DNA of 47,942 nt from Ruminobacter amylophilus (GCF_900115655.1 NZ_FOXF01000016.1:1-47942), one strand, 5' to 3'. Shown: positions 33,510 through 44,800, counted from the first letter of the stretch. Notes: generated by a model not told the origin, from the letters alone. Numbers and translations are program-made.

Positions 33510-34919
33510 TTAAAGTCCGCCTAAAGCCTTGGCAAAGACCACGGTATCGTTGAGAGAATTCTGCATTGATTTGCATACTGCAAGATCCGTTGCACGACGG
33601 GATTTTCTGGATTCGAGATAATCCTTGAGAGACACGGAACCTGCTTCATATCTGTCACGATACAGAGCTTCCGTCTTTTTGTTTAGTTCAAGCTTTTCTC
33701 TGCTGTTGCTTAACTGAATATTGTCATTTTCAATATTGTTAAGAGCCTGATAAACCTCACCGAGTGCCTTGTAATACGTGGTAACAAAATTCATTTCCGC
33801 ACTGTCGCGGTTAAGCTCCTGAAGATCAATCTGCAGGGAATTCTTGTAGTAGTTTATGAAAGGCAGAGCCAGATTTGCCAGAATCGAAGCTACCGGATTT
33901 TCAAAGAACTGTACCAGTTCGGATGAGGAACCTGCTGAAAGCCCAGCTGTCAGACTGAATCTCGGATACATGTCAAGTCTTGCCGCATCCTTTGAGGCCA
34001 GAGCTGATTTTACCGAAGCTTCGGCTGATGCCACGTCAGGTCTGATTCTTAAAAGATCACTGCCCAGCCCCGCACGTACGGCCGGAACCTTCAGATCAGC
34101 AAGAGATTCCGCAGTAACCACCTCAGCAGTAGGAACCTTGTTTAACAGCATATTCATTGCTGAAATGCTGTTCTTGAGATTGTTGTTCTGCTCGGCAAGC
34201 GTCGTACGAACCTCAATAAGATCAGTCTTTGCCTGAAGAAGTTCCAGTTCTGAAATGTAGCCGCTGTCGAATCGGGTCTTCATGATGGAATAAGTCTTTT
34301 CACTGTCCTGAAGATTGTTTTCACTGAGACGGATTGCATCCTTGTAGTAGACAATCTGCCAGTATACTGAAGCCACGGATGCTGAAACACTGAGTCTTGC
34401 CGCGCGTGCGTCAAAGGTCTTGGCTTCAACATTATAGGATGCAGCCTTGCTTTCGGCAGACAGTCTGCCGAAAAGATCCAGTTCATAGCTAACCTTGAGC
34501 GAGCTGTCTGACGAACGGTTGGAGACACCGGTCTTAAGAGGCTTGGATATGCCGCTGCCGAGACTTGCGTTGAGATCCGGAATCAGATCGGCATCGGTGA
34601 TATCTGCCTGAACCATGGCCTTTCTGACATTAATCAGAGCCTGATAGTAGTCATTGTTGTTGGCAAGAGCCTCTTCGATGAGAGCAGTAAGCTTTTCATC
34701 ATCAAAACGAACCCAGTAGCTGTCGGTTACGGTAAATTCATTTTCGGAAGCAGTGCCTGATGCTTCGGCAACAGTCCCTGACGTTTCACCGCCTACGGCT
34801 CCGTTCACGAAAACATATTCGTCAAGTTCCGGACGCTGATAATCGGAGTGGAGCATGGTGCAACCGCTTAAAATTACTCCGGCAATACAGGCTGAGAGAA
34901 TACTCTTATTTAAAATCAT
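33510..34919 (-). CDS. Outer-membrane efflux lipoprotein (NodT/TolC type)
   Basis: A 469-residue RND/MacB-type outer-membrane factor. It forms the trimeric channel that passes substrates from the periplasm to the exterior. The signal peptide ends in the lipobox VILSGC, marking a NodT-type lipoprotein. The body is two repeats of long helices and outer-membrane strands: SYELDLFGRLSAESKAASYN mid-protein and LPFINYYKNSLQIDLQELN later, with the usual LSASVASVYWQIVYYKD helix. It lies 11 bp after macB and has an AGGAG site 9 bases before its ATG. Last gene of a three-gene operon, followed by a strong terminator. Confidence 0.9.
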   Translation of the reverse strand: MILNKSILSACIAGVILSGCTMLHSDYQRPELDEYVFVNGAVGGETSGTVAEASGTASENEFTVTDSYWVRFDDEKLTALIEEALANNNDYYQALINVRKAMVQADITDADLIPDLNASLGSGISKPLKTGVSNRSSDSSLKVSYELDLFGRLSAESKAASYNVEAKTFDARAARLSVSASVASVYWQIVYYKDAIRLSENNLQDSEKTYSIMKTRFDSGYISELELLQAKTDLIEVRTTLAEQNNNLKNSISAMNMLLNKVPTAEVVTAESLADLKVPAVRAGLGSDLLRIRPDVASAEASVKSALASKDAARLDMYPRFSLTAGLSAGSSSELVQFFENPVASILANLALPFINYYKNSLQIDLQELNRDSAEMNFVTTYYKALGEVYQALNNIENDNIQLSNSREKLELNKKTEALYRDRYEAGSVSLKDYLESRKSRRATDLAVCKSMQNSLNDTVVFAKALGGL

Positions 34920-34930
34920 TGTTTCAACTC

Positions 34931-36952
34931 CTATTCACGTGCCAGTGCATCAATCGGGTTAAGCTTGGCCGCATTCTTTGCAGGAAGATATCCGAACAGC
35001 ATACCGATAAGGGATGAGCAGACTACCGCGGCTATAATGGACGTAACTGAAAATTCCATTTTAATGCTCTGCACGAACATTCCGAAAACCACTCCGATGC
35101 CGTATGAACAGATTACCCCGCATCCGCCGCCGATAAGACATACCAGCACGGCTTCAATAAGGAACTGCTGCAGGATGTCGCTCTGTCTGGCACCTACCGC
35201 CATACGGATACCGATTTCCTTGGTACGTTCGGTAACTGACACCAGCATGATGTTCATTACCCCGATACCGCCTACGATCAGGGAAATAACCGCAATGGCA
35301 CTGATTAAATAGGTAAATGTATCAGTGGTTGAGGTAATGGTCTTAAGAATGGTATCAGAACTGTTGGTGAAGAAATCCTTGGTTCCGTGTCTTAAGGTCA
35401 GTACATGTTCAATGGCTTCCTGGGCCACGGCATTAGGAACGTTATCCTTTACTCTGATGGTCATGGATCCCAGGTATTTTTCATTCACGATACGACTCAT
35501 GGCGGAGGTATACGGAATGTAGATGTTAAGGGAATCCTGACTGTCAAACGGAGAATCTGAAGCCTTGAGAACACCGATAACCACGCATGGAACCTTGCCT
35601 ACCATAAGAGTTTTGCCGATTGGATTCTCATAGGCAAAGAATCTCTTTCTGGTGTTCTCATCGATAACCGCAACCTGAGCCAGACTGTCAACGTCCTGCT
35701 TGGTGAAAAGATGACCGTTTGCTATCTCGTAGCCCTTTACCCTGAAGAACTGCTCACTTACGCCTGCTACCTTGGCATTTGCGGAAATGTCATGATACTG
35801 AGTCAGAAGCGAACTCTGACGGTTCGGAGTAATGGCGTCGGTAAACACCTGCTGTTCCAGAACCTTCATGTCCTGTACGGTCAGAGTCTCAATCTTACCT
35901 GATCTGATATCCCCGAAATCCTTGCCCGGGAATACGGAAATGGTGTTGGTACCGATGGAATTGATGTCGCTTACCACCTTGTTGCTGGCGCCTTTACCGA
36001 GAGCCACCACACTGACCACAGCCATGATGCCGATGATAATGCCGAGCATGGTAAGAAGAGTTCTCATCTTATGGGAAATCATGGCGATAAAAGCCATTTT
36101 AAAAGCTTCTCTGAAGCGGTCCACGTAGGCACGCATCTGCAGAATGAATCCCGCCTTAAGAACCACCCTGTCCTCTTCCGCCAGCTGATGACGTTCAAGA
36201 CTGACCTTGTCGTTCTTGTAATCGGCAATGATTTCACCGTCCTTGATTTCGATGATTCGACCGGCGTTGGCCGCAATCTTCGGATCGTGGGTAACCAGTA
36301 TTACGGTATGGCCTGAGGCATTGAGATCCTTCAGGATCTTCATTACTTCCTCACCGCTGTGAGAATCAAGCGCACCTGTAGGTTCGTCCGCGAGAATCAC
36401 CTGTCCGCCGTTCATCAGGGCGCGGGCAATACTCACGCGCTGCTGCTGACCGCCGGAAAGTTCGCTTGGCAGATGTTCCTTTCTTTCTTCGAGTCCGAGT
36501 CTCTTTAAAAGATCGTTGGCTCTATCCACACGCTTGTCACTCTTGATGCCTGCATAAATTGCCGGAATTTCCACATTGCCGGTGGCATTGAGATGACCAA
36601 GCAGATGATAACGCTGAAAGATAAAACCGAAGTAATCTCTTCTGAGACCTGCCAGTTCGTCTGAATCAAGATCCGAGGTTTTTCTGCCTTCGATGTAGTA
36701 TTCACCGGTGGTTGGTTTATCAAGACAGCCCAGAATATTCATAAGTGTTGATTTACCGGAACCTGACTGACCGATGATGGCCACCATTTCACCGGCATAG
36801 ATTTTAAGATCAATACCGTGCAGGATTTCCACGGTTTCGGTTCCGAGACCGAAACTGCGGGTTACGCCATGAACCTCGAGGAGTGGCTTTTCCGATGTAC
36901 TGCCGGCTGATTCCGCTACCTGAGCGTTGTTAATGTTATTATCCATTGACAT
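34931..36952 (-). CDS. macB: MacB-type ABC transporter, fused ATPase-permease
   Basis: A 673-residue MacB homologue (E. coli 648). The N-terminal ATPase (about residues 25-250) has Walker A GQSGSGKST, the signature LSGGQQQRVSIARAL, Walker B VILADEPTGALDS and the switch His in VTHDPKI. The permease has four hydrophobic segments: one near residue 300 (MLGIIIGIMAVVSVVAL), a large periplasmic domain, then three at the C-terminus including VGGIGVMNIMLVSVTERTKEIGIRMAVGA, the FtsX/MacB hallmark. MacB pumps macrolides, peptides or heme precursors using mechanotransmission. The ATG at 36952 has AAGGGGA 7 bases upstream; macA ends 37 bp before it. The substrate here is unknown. Confidence 0.94.
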   Translation of the reverse strand: MSMDNNINNAQVAESAGSTSEKPLLEVHGVTRSFGLGTETVEILHGIDLKIYAGEMVAIIGQSGSGKSTLMNILGCLDKPTTGEYYIEGRKTSDLDSDELAGLRRDYFGFIFQRYHLLGHLNATGNVEIPAIYAGIKSDKRVDRANDLLKRLGLEERKEHLPSELSGGQQQRVSIARALMNGGQVILADEPTGALDSHSGEEVMKILKDLNASGHTVILVTHDPKIAANAGRIIEIKDGEIIADYKNDKVSLERHQLAEEDRVVLKAGFILQMRAYVDRFREAFKMAFIAMISHKMRTLLTMLGIIIGIMAVVSVVALGKGASNKVVSDINSIGTNTISVFPGKDFGDIRSGKIETLTVQDMKVLEQQVFTDAITPNRQSSLLTQYHDISANAKVAGVSEQFFRVKGYEIANGHLFTKQDVDSLAQVAVIDENTRKRFFAYENPIGKTLMVGKVPCVVIGVLKASDSPFDSQDSLNIYIPYTSAMSRIVNEKYLGSMTIRVKDNVPNAVAQEAIEHVLTLRHGTKDFFTNSSDTILKTITSTTDTFTYLISAIAVISLIVGGIGVMNIMLVSVTERTKEIGIRMAVGARQSDILQQFLIEAVLVCLIGGGCGVICSYGIGVVFGMFVQSIKMEFSVTSIIAAVVCSSLIGMLFGYLPAKNAAKLNPIDALARE

Positions 36953-36989
36953 GATAATATCCCCTTAAACAGCTGTAAGCACACTTATC

Positions 36990-38174
36990 TTAGAGACGAG
37001 GACCGCGACGTCTTGAATTGCCGGCCGCCATTGCCGCAGCTTCCGCAGATGCAACATCGGAACCGATGATGATTTCATCCTTTTCGGTGATGCCGTCCAC
37101 GATTTCATAGTTAATGTTGTCCTTGCGACCTACCGTAACCACTCTTTCTTCAGCCTTGCCGTTGGCACCCTTAACGTAAACCATGTACTTGCTGTTTCCG
37201 AGATTCTTGTTGAGCACGGCAATAGGCAGATACAGTACATCCTTGCTTTCACCGAGAATAATGGTGACTTCGGCGGTCATGGACTTGCGGAGAAGGCCTT
37301 CGCTGTTGTCCACGTCAAGCAGAGCGTTATAGTAGATTGCCTGGCTGGAACTTGAAGAGCTTGCGCTTGATGATGAGCTTGAGCTTTCTGATTCAGTGGC
37401 AGGTTCAATGTCTCTGAAGGTGCTGACAAATTTTCTGTCAGGGAGACCTAAAATGGTGAAATATGAATTCATGCCCGGTTTAACCTTAACCACGTCAGCT
37501 TCTGAAATTTCAGCTTCCACGGTCATGGTTTCGAGATCCGCAATCTTAACGATTGTAGGAGCACTCTGAGTGGAAACCACGGTCTGACCTTCTTCGGTAA
37601 CGATACCGATTACCACACCGTCACGCGGAGCGGTGATTTTAGTGTAGCCTAAATTGGTTTCTGCGGTTGAAACACTGATCTTAGCCTTTTCAATATTTGC
37701 ATCACATGATTCGAGCTTGGCTCTGGTCTGGGCAAGATTGGCTTCCGCCTTTTCAAGATCGGCATCTGAAGTGGCATTGCCTTTCTTCATCTTGAGCTGG
37801 CGGTTGTACTCAAGTTCCTGCTGCTTCAGAAGAGCTTCTGTCTGCTTCTTGTCAGCCTGAACGATACGAAGTTCAGCCTTGGCACTTGATAAGCTGTTCA
37901 GCTGAGTACGAGGGTCGATTTCGGCAATCATGTCCCCTTTCTTTACCTTGTCACCAAGCTTTACGTACAGCTTCTGTATCTGACCGTTCACCTGGGCACC
38001 GACTTCTACCTCGTTGCGCCCTACCAGAGTTCCGGATGCAAGTACGGTTTCAACAACGTCACCGCGAGAGGCATGTATGGTCATATACTGCAGTTCCTTC
38101 TCTCCTCCGAACTTGTAGTATGCGAATCCGCCTACAGCACCGGCTATCAGTAAAGCTATGAGTAATTTTTTCAT
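36990..38174 (-). CDS. macA: MacA-type periplasmic adaptor protein
   Basis: A 394-residue membrane-fusion adaptor that links the inner-membrane MacB to the outer-membrane channel. One N-terminal membrane anchor (LLIALLIAGAVGGFAYY) is followed by a lipoyl-like domain split around a coiled-coil hairpin (about residues 90-165, Lys/Glu/Leu-rich), then the second lipoyl half with ITAPRDGVVIGI and EGQTVV, a beta-barrel and a C-terminal domain. A Ser-rich insertion (SESSSSSSSASSSSSSQ) lies in the barrel region, which is unusual. I prefer the ATG at 38174 over a TTG at 38186. First gene of the operon macA-macB-OMF. Confidence 0.92.
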   Translation of the reverse strand: MKKLLIALLIAGAVGGFAYYKFGGEKELQYMTIHASRGDVVETVLASGTLVGRNEVEVGAQVNGQIQKLYVKLGDKVKKGDMIAEIDPRTQLNSLSSAKAELRIVQADKKQTEALLKQQELEYNRQLKMKKGNATSDADLEKAEANLAQTRAKLESCDANIEKAKISVSTAETNLGYTKITAPRDGVVIGIVTEEGQTVVSTQSAPTIVKIADLETMTVEAEISEADVVKVKPGMNSYFTILGLPDRKFVSTFRDIEPATESESSSSSSSASSSSSSQAIYYNALLDVDNSEGLLRKSMTAEVTIILGESKDVLYLPIAVLNKNLGNSKYMVYVKGANGKAEERVVTVGRKDNINYEIVDGITEKDEIIIGSDVASAEAAAMAAGNSRRRGPRL

Positions 38175-38852
38175 GATCACGTCCAATATCAGTTGTATGA
38201 ATCAGTTTTTATAATTTCTGTTTAACTGTTCAGGTCTAGATTTGTTTTAATATTCAGAGTTGCATATCCTCAGGAAGCTGAATTCTTTTTGGATCTGTGT
38301 CCGCTTTTTTGGCCGCTTTATCTTTCTGGTTTTGAATTAGTCAGTTTTCAGGTTATCAGGCCTTTAACTTCGTAATACTTTTTTGTACAGACTTTTAGAA
38401 CCAGATTATCAATGATTCAATCTTTATAATCAGAATTGAAAATCTGTGCGATTTAAAGTTCAGAAAACAGCCAAAAAGGCTAAAAGATCAGCAACTTTAA
38501 GGATATTTTTATTCTTAAGCTTATTGTATCCTAAAAAGTCTGGTGAAACTGTTACATTTTGTTTCAAAGGGTAACAGAACATGGAAATAATACGAGGAAT
38601 ATTAAGATTTTTATTCTGGCTGGTGTAAAGGTGTAGACTTAACGCTCAATAATCATACAAAAGCTTCCTGTGTAACACGTTTTCATGCATTCATACAATT
38701 ATGTTTGTCAGAAATTCAGAACATACTACTTTTTCTTATTACCCTAAAATAAAGATGATGACGAGCTTTTTATATGCAATAATCCCTCATCCTTTGCACA
38801 CAATTACAAAAACCGTGTACCACCCCGGATTCAGGTATTATTGCACGTTGTT
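38175..38852. other. Upstream region of the macA operon
   Basis: About 680 bp of AT-rich DNA. A 7-bp inverted repeat CTGTTAC/GTAACAG (38549-38555 and 38571-38577) could be an operator. I cannot place a definite promoter, and no ORF is credible. Confidence 0.35.
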
Positions 38853-39923
38853 TTACTTATTCTTCTCAATAAAATTTAGTTTCGATAAACAAGACTTATG
38901 CTGAGATAAAAACCACTCACGCTGTCGCCATATACAGCTGATGTTTTTAATCAGAAAGAAATCAAAATCCGTTAATTCTGAGCCTTCTGAAATTTTTTGC
39001 GCAATATATATAACGTAACTGAATATTAATTGATCCCCCTGAGCGTTATGACCGCCAATACAGCTATACATCCATAATGCAAAATTTTTATAATTATTGA
39101 GTCCAAAATGAAATTTACTGATACCAAGTTCCTTCATTAACGGAAATAACTGAAGTGTACAATCATCCTTGCATTGAAGATTTTGGATAATAAAGAAACG
39201 GTTTGTGCTATTTTTAATCCTGTTTTTTATAATTTCTATTGTCTGATTTCTTTTAAAGTCATCTCTGGTTAGCAAATTGATTCCAGTAATTTCACTGAAA
39301 GTCTTACCGTAAAAAAAATTGCTTAGTATAATTTGAGGGTTGATGGCTATATGAGTAGTCTTAGAAAAATACATTGCCATCTGTAACGAAACGTATCCGC
39401 CACCGGAAGAACCAAAGAAAAACAATTTCTTACTACTTATACTAAGCAACGATTGAATTTTTTTTATTATATCGCCACAAAGTTTAATCGCTGATTCATT
39501 TTCATCACCGTAATACCACCCAAGACAAAGATCATTAAACTTATAAAACATTGGATCAGCAATATTTAATACAATTGAATCTACAAATTTATGGTATGAC
39601 CACCTCTTGAATACAGGTAACCTGTCTTTCTTAAGATCTCGGGCTCCAGAAAAAATAACAAACATTGAATCGCCGATTTCTTCTGAATTCGGCATATTAA
39701 TTAAACATTCAAAATGGTAATTACTGTAATCAATGGAAAAACGATCATGCAGGCAATCTCGTTTCAACTGCTCTAAATGATATGATGGACAGTTTTCATT
39801 ATCTATGGAGTATCCGGGATCTTTTAATTTGTTGTATGAAAAATCAATCTGTTTTACACAAGACTCATACCCATCATCAATATTCACGTCGGTTAAAGAA
39901 TTGTATATTTTGTTGTAATTCAT
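38853..39923 (-). CDS. Alpha/beta-hydrolase-fold protein, possibly glycan-related
   Basis: A 356-residue protein with a serine-hydrolase elbow LFFFGSSGGGYVSLQMA (Ser in GSSGG) at about residues 167-183, a candidate His in IGGHNAQGD, and DPMFYKFNDLCLGWYYG upstream. The sequence FVIFSGARDLKKDRLPVFKRWSYHKF and the order of blocks match the protein at 31519-32769, so the two are probably distant homologues. The N-terminal 60 residues are polar. No signal peptide. The ATG at 39923 has a TAGGTAA element about 6 bases upstream. It is AT-rich. A role in glycan or glycoprotein modification is inferred from family resemblance and position. Confidence 0.6.
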   Translation of the reverse strand: MNYNKIYNSLTDVNIDDGYESCVKQIDFSYNKLKDPGYSIDNENCPSYHLEQLKRDCLHDRFSIDYSNYHFECLINMPNSEEIGDSMFVIFSGARDLKKDRLPVFKRWSYHKFVDSIVLNIADPMFYKFNDLCLGWYYGDENESAIKLCGDIIKKIQSLLSISSKKLFFFGSSGGGYVSLQMAMYFSKTTHIAINPQIILSNFFYGKTFSEITGINLLTRDDFKRNQTIEIIKNRIKNSTNRFFIIQNLQCKDDCTLQLFPLMKELGISKFHFGLNNYKNFALWMYSCIGGHNAQGDQLIFSYVIYIAQKISEGSELTDFDFFLIKNISCIWRQREWFLSQHKSCLSKLNFIEKNK

Positions 39924-40757
39924 ATAAGTTACCTAGAAATTGCTTTATAAAAATGAGCCTCATTTTTATAACTTTCCTGAAACAGGCATTTTCAGATTCT
40001 ACAGTACTGACTGTATATATCACTGCAGGGAAATTACAAAGCTAACGTACATGGTTAGAATTACAGTTCTGAACAATCAGTCTAAGCTTTTTTCCTCTGA
40101 TGATTTAATGGCAGCTTCAACAGAGGTCAACTTAATGGCTCCGTACAACATTTCCTTACACGCCCCTGAATTAGATATTTTGAAGCTACATAATTGAAGG
40201 CTATTATGATTAGCAGGAGAATACAAAACTTTTAACCACATAATTCTGAATTAAGCATCTAGTGCTCATATCTCAGATTTTAATATCTCTGACGCCATAC
40301 CTAGTGAAAATTAAATCCTTAATTTTTCTGAGCAAGATTACGATTTATATCTTTTTGGTCCAAATGGGCACAACTTAAATTAAGTACCAGATATTTCAGA
40401 ATTAACTTATTATACAAACTTTATTTAACTCTCAAATATCATTCCCAAAGTATAATCACTGTCTCTAAACGGTATAACAAACGTTCTTGCATTTGTGCAG
40501 AAATACACCACTACATAATATGCATGCCAGATGTTTGTTCAGAAAAAATCTTTCATTACCAGCCTAGACTTTCAATTATTTTGTTCACACGATTATCTCC
40601 GTAAAGAAAATACGAAGATATCTTAAAGTCGTGTTCTATAAAATAAACAACCTAAATACCTATGCAATTATGATTTTTCTAATATTCGGTAGAAGAATTT
40701 CTAATAATAATGCAATTCTTCTGTATTCCTTGCTATCAATGATAGAGACACGTTATC
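39924..40757. other. Gene-free AT-rich region of about 830 bp
   Basis: Long run without a supported gene. A 48-codon plus-strand frame from 40051 lacks a ribosome-binding site. No terminators or repeats stand out. It may be decayed DNA between glycan genes. Confidence 0.4.
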
Positions 40758-41510
40758 TTACTTATTTTTACTCTTAAGATATAATCTTTGAGTTTCAATA
40801 AATTCCTCATAATTTTCGATCTTTTGACTGTCATACTGCATTGCCTGATTATAATAATCTTCAAAGATTAGGGATAACTCACTATTGTGGCTCTTACAAT
40901 ATCCACGATTTTTTATCCACTCTATTCCAACTTTTGCTTCTTTGGCAGGATTTCCGGCTAAAACACAATTAGGAGTGGTAAAACGTTTGGTTACAACAGA
41001 TTTAGCCGCAACAACACACCCCTCTGGGATAGAGGCCTTTTTAGTTACATATACTCCTTCCCCAATCCATACATGACTTCCTATATAAACACCCTCAGTT
41101 AAGTCAATATAGTTTTTAGTACTTTTATCGAATATTAAATGCGGGAGTTCACCAAGCCTAATCGTTATTCCGTTTGAAAACATACACGAATCACCAATTA
41201 ACAGTTCGGTCGATGGATTGTATAAAAAAAAGACAGTCTGAGAACACTGGAAATTTTTTCCAATTAATAATTTAACATTATTTGCATGATTAAAATTACC
41301 AATATCTATTTTTAAACTCTTGATTGTATAGTCAGAAGAATCAATAAATACTGTATTATTGCTTCCATGAATATTTAAACTAATATTAGCTTTTGAATTA
41401 AATTTTCCGACTATAATTTTATTGTCTTTTCCGTCAATAACTCCTGTGATGGTTACACTTTCATCACAATTCACATAATTATCTTCTAAACTTCCTTCAA
41501 TTCTAATCAT
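40758..41510 (-). CDS. Hexapeptide-repeat acyltransferase (LbH family)
   Basis: A 250-residue left-handed beta-helix acyltransferase, probably an acetyltransferase that decorates surface glycan. The active-site region is SHVWIGEGVYVTKKASIPEGCVVAAKSVVTKR, then PNCVLAGNPAKEA; earlier turns include LLIGKNF and LLIGDSCMFSNGITI. I start at the ATG at 41510 because GGGAGG lies 4 bases upstream; the open frame runs to 41648 with unrelated sequence. The C-terminal 40 residues are helical and polar. It resembles the enzyme at 23295-24065 in plan and in the C-terminal half. It lies downstream of the large glycosyltransferases on the same strand. Confidence 0.85.
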   Translation of the reverse strand: MIRIEGSLEDNYVNCDESVTITGVIDGKDNKIIVGKFNSKANISLNIHGSNNTVFIDSSDYTIKSLKIDIGNFNHANNVKLLIGKNFQCSQTVFFLYNPSTELLIGDSCMFSNGITIRLGELPHLIFDKSTKNYIDLTEGVYIGSHVWIGEGVYVTKKASIPEGCVVAAKSVVTKRFTTPNCVLAGNPAKEAKVGIEWIKNRGYCKSHNSELSLIFEDYYNQAMQYDSQKIENYEEFIETQRLYLKSKNK

Positions 41511-41760
41511 TTTACCTCCCAATTGCTTGGCGTTGATTATAACTAACATAAAACAACAGACTGTTTGAACATAACTTAATTCTCTAAAGCAATCCCCAAA
41601 AGCACAAAAATTTAAAGAACAATCAATATTCAAAACATTAATAGGCATATTAAATGTCTACATGTTTTGCAGATTACTAAATTTACATAAATAGTTTCTG
41701 CGGATAATTTAACTATTATTCAAAATCATATCTGATATCTCGTACCTTATTTCACTTTTA

Positions 41761-41787
41761 ACGCACATGTACAACTTCCATGTGCGT
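41761..41787. terminator. Hairpin after the large glycosyltransferase gene
   Basis: ACGCACATG and CATGTGCGT form a perfect stem over a 9-base loop. On the minus strand it is followed by TAAAA, so the T run is weak; on the plus strand by TATTATT. It lies 18 bp after the glycosyltransferase stop. Confidence 0.6.
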
Positions 41788-41805
41788 TATTATTAATAAG
41801 TGAAG

Positions 41806-44800
41806 CTATTTATTTTCACGATAAATCAAACTTTCCAGCGAACAACACTGTAAATCTGAATCAAATTGTCTGGCTGTCACTTTTGCGTTATGTGCATACG
41901 CAATGCGTATTTCGTCATGCGAAATCAGATCGATTATTGCATTTGCATAACCATCAACACTATCTGAATCTACAACAGTACAGTTGTATCCGTCTTCTGC
42001 ATATGAAGGGAGTCCAACTACATTCTCGCAAACAACACATAATCCCAATGACATACAGATCTTAAATAACAAATCACGCTCACCGGAGTCGTATATCTTA
42101 GGTATTATCACAATATCCCAATCAATAACTTCAAACAGCCATTGAATAAGATTTGAATAATTCTGTTTCTTTGGAAGCGACTTTCTCTTGCCTATAACAA
42201 CTTCAGACTCAACACATATGTGGCTAAAGGAAAGTTTATCCGCATGATTCTTTTCCAGCATTTTGGCTACGGCAAGTAAATTAGAATAATCAATTCTGTT
42301 TCTTGTTAAATCCAGAATACCGATTTTACACTTTGCCTCTTCATTATGAGGGATAACATCCTCTTCCTTCATATCTAAATGCCAAAGCTGCTTGTCTAAG
42401 CTGTACGGAACTACAGTTACATTCTTATTGACTGCCAATAATTGATCAGCAATCATCTTAGAAGGACATGTAATAAAATCACATTTATTAATTAACCACT
42501 GCATTCTCTTCATTAGCAATGCAGATTCAATGTTGGAAAGTTTATAAATTTTATTAAATGAATCAGGATTGAAAGGATTACATACTACGTCGTATATTAT
42601 CTTTCCGCCATTATTTTTCCATCTTTCGATCCAGTCACTTAATTCAATATCAGAGAATTCATCAATGTTCTCATGAATATAGCAAATACCAGGGTCATTA
42701 ACGTTAGGTAGCTTTTTATGAGAAGGAAGACTATACACATTCGCAACTTTACTAAAACTATCTGATAACCACGGAGTTACTCGTAACCACCATCTTATAT
42801 CTTCAAAAGAATCTAAACTTTTTCTTCGTAGAATAAATACTTTGGTAAGATTACTGTAAATATATTTGTATAGATATTCAGCCTTGGTCTGAAGAGATTT
42901 CAATATTGGATTGGTTGACATTGAGTCTACCGCTCTATTAATTCTCTTCTTTCCGTATAAACTTGCTAAGGTTGCACTACCTTCTTCCATCAGAGGGATT
43001 CTAACATCCTGAGTATAAGACTTTGACTTTGCATGGAATATATATGTATTAGTAGCTATTACCAGTGAGAAACCTGCATTTGTCGCTCTGAAGCAAAAAT
43101 CATTCTCTTCTCCATATCCTTTAGGAAAATGAATTTCGTCAAAGCCTCCAATTTTATTAATTACTTCCCTTGTTACCCCCATACAGAAGCCATGTATTAA
43201 CGGAACTCTAGGGTAGTTTCCAAATTCTGTCCAACTTTCCAGGTATGAATTCAACAAATCAGGAGTAAGTCCCTTTGGAATCGGATTTACAGCAGTCTGC
43301 TTGTTAACACCTTTGGTGTATGGAATGCTTTGATGACTTGCAGCATTGGAAATAGGACCAACTATGCCCGCTCCGACAGTTGAAAATACAGCATCAGCCA
43401 TTTTTTCAATCCAACCATCAGTAAGAATAGTGTCGCTGTTTAAGAGAACGAGGAAATCAGCCTTACTCTTATTGATACCTATGTTAACAGCTCTTCCGTA
43501 ACCAACAGACGACTGATTACGAACAGACGTTATCCAATCAAAATCACGAGTTAACTGCAGTATGTATTCTTGAGTATCCTGCTCACTGGCATCATCAATA
43601 ATAATACATTTATACATGCAATTCTTTCGGTATTTTTTTAAAGATTCAATACACTTAATTAAATCATCAAGTGCGTTATATACAGGAATAATTACATCAG
43701 CAGTCAATTTATTATATTTTTTTAAGACATCAGATTTATGCAAACTGAAGAAATCATTGGACGAAGGAAAAACCTTCCTGTTAAATAAAGAACTATTAAT
43801 TGTCTTTGCAAAATCATCCATTAGCTTATGTGGATAATAAATAATTTTTTCGTGATTTCTTGTGCAAATTCTTTGATCTGCCAGTGGGTACCATGATTCA
43901 AGATTTTTATCAATTGCAAAATTTAATGACAGCTGATCTCTTCTGCTGAACTTGTCAATTTCTGCCCACCAGGTATTCATTATATCTGATAACTTAGGAT
44001 GCTTCAGATTGAACATCATAAAATTACTCTCTATCAAATCATTGTTTTCATATGACAGAGCTTTATAACGATTAATCTGCTGACTAATTTCGTCAACGTC
44101 GTCCTTGCCTAATTCAATACACTTAGAAGCTTCATCATAAACACTCTTCCTTAACGGGTGATAAAAAGCTCCTATCGGTTTTCCTGATTTTAAAAATTTG
44201 GCAATCTCATCAGAAATATCTCCAGCAATACAAATATTGGTATCAACCCAAATAGCAATATCGTAATCCTTTAGGAGATAATGAGGATGCGTTTTAACAT
44301 ATCGACTGATTCTGGTTGGGTCACTTGACCAGTATGGTGCGCGACGGACATTCCAAACTCCAGATTCATATTCAGCACTATCAGTATAAAGTACATAGTC
44401 AAACTTCGGATCTAGGTACTTAGGACATCTAATTTCATCATAAGAATTAGAACAAGAACTGAATACTGCTATTCTAGGAGATTTGGTTTTATTACTTAAA
44501 TAAGAACTGATACGCTTGTTTTCTAAATTAAGATCCTTTAACTGCTCTATGTGATACGCAAACACGTCCTTGCAATCGTCTCTTTCAGAATTCAGAGCAG
44601 AATTGAAACGCTCAACTACGGAATATTTTCCATCTTTTGGGAATATGTACTTCTTATCTGAATTAATTACAGTTTTAGATGAACCGGCATTCTCAGAGTT
44701 ATTCAAATAATAGGGATTGTTATAATAAACTTTATCCACCTGTTCATTTAAATCGTTATCAAAAAGCGAAACAGTAAAGGTTGCAGGCAGATTACTAAAG

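Noticed and set aside
35832-36128. Open frames antisense to macB
   Set aside because: Shadows of a well-supported gene with clear motifs on the other strand.
40051-40197. 48-codon plus-strand frame
   Set aside because: No ribosome-binding site and no recognisable sequence; surrounded by AT-rich, stop-dense DNA.
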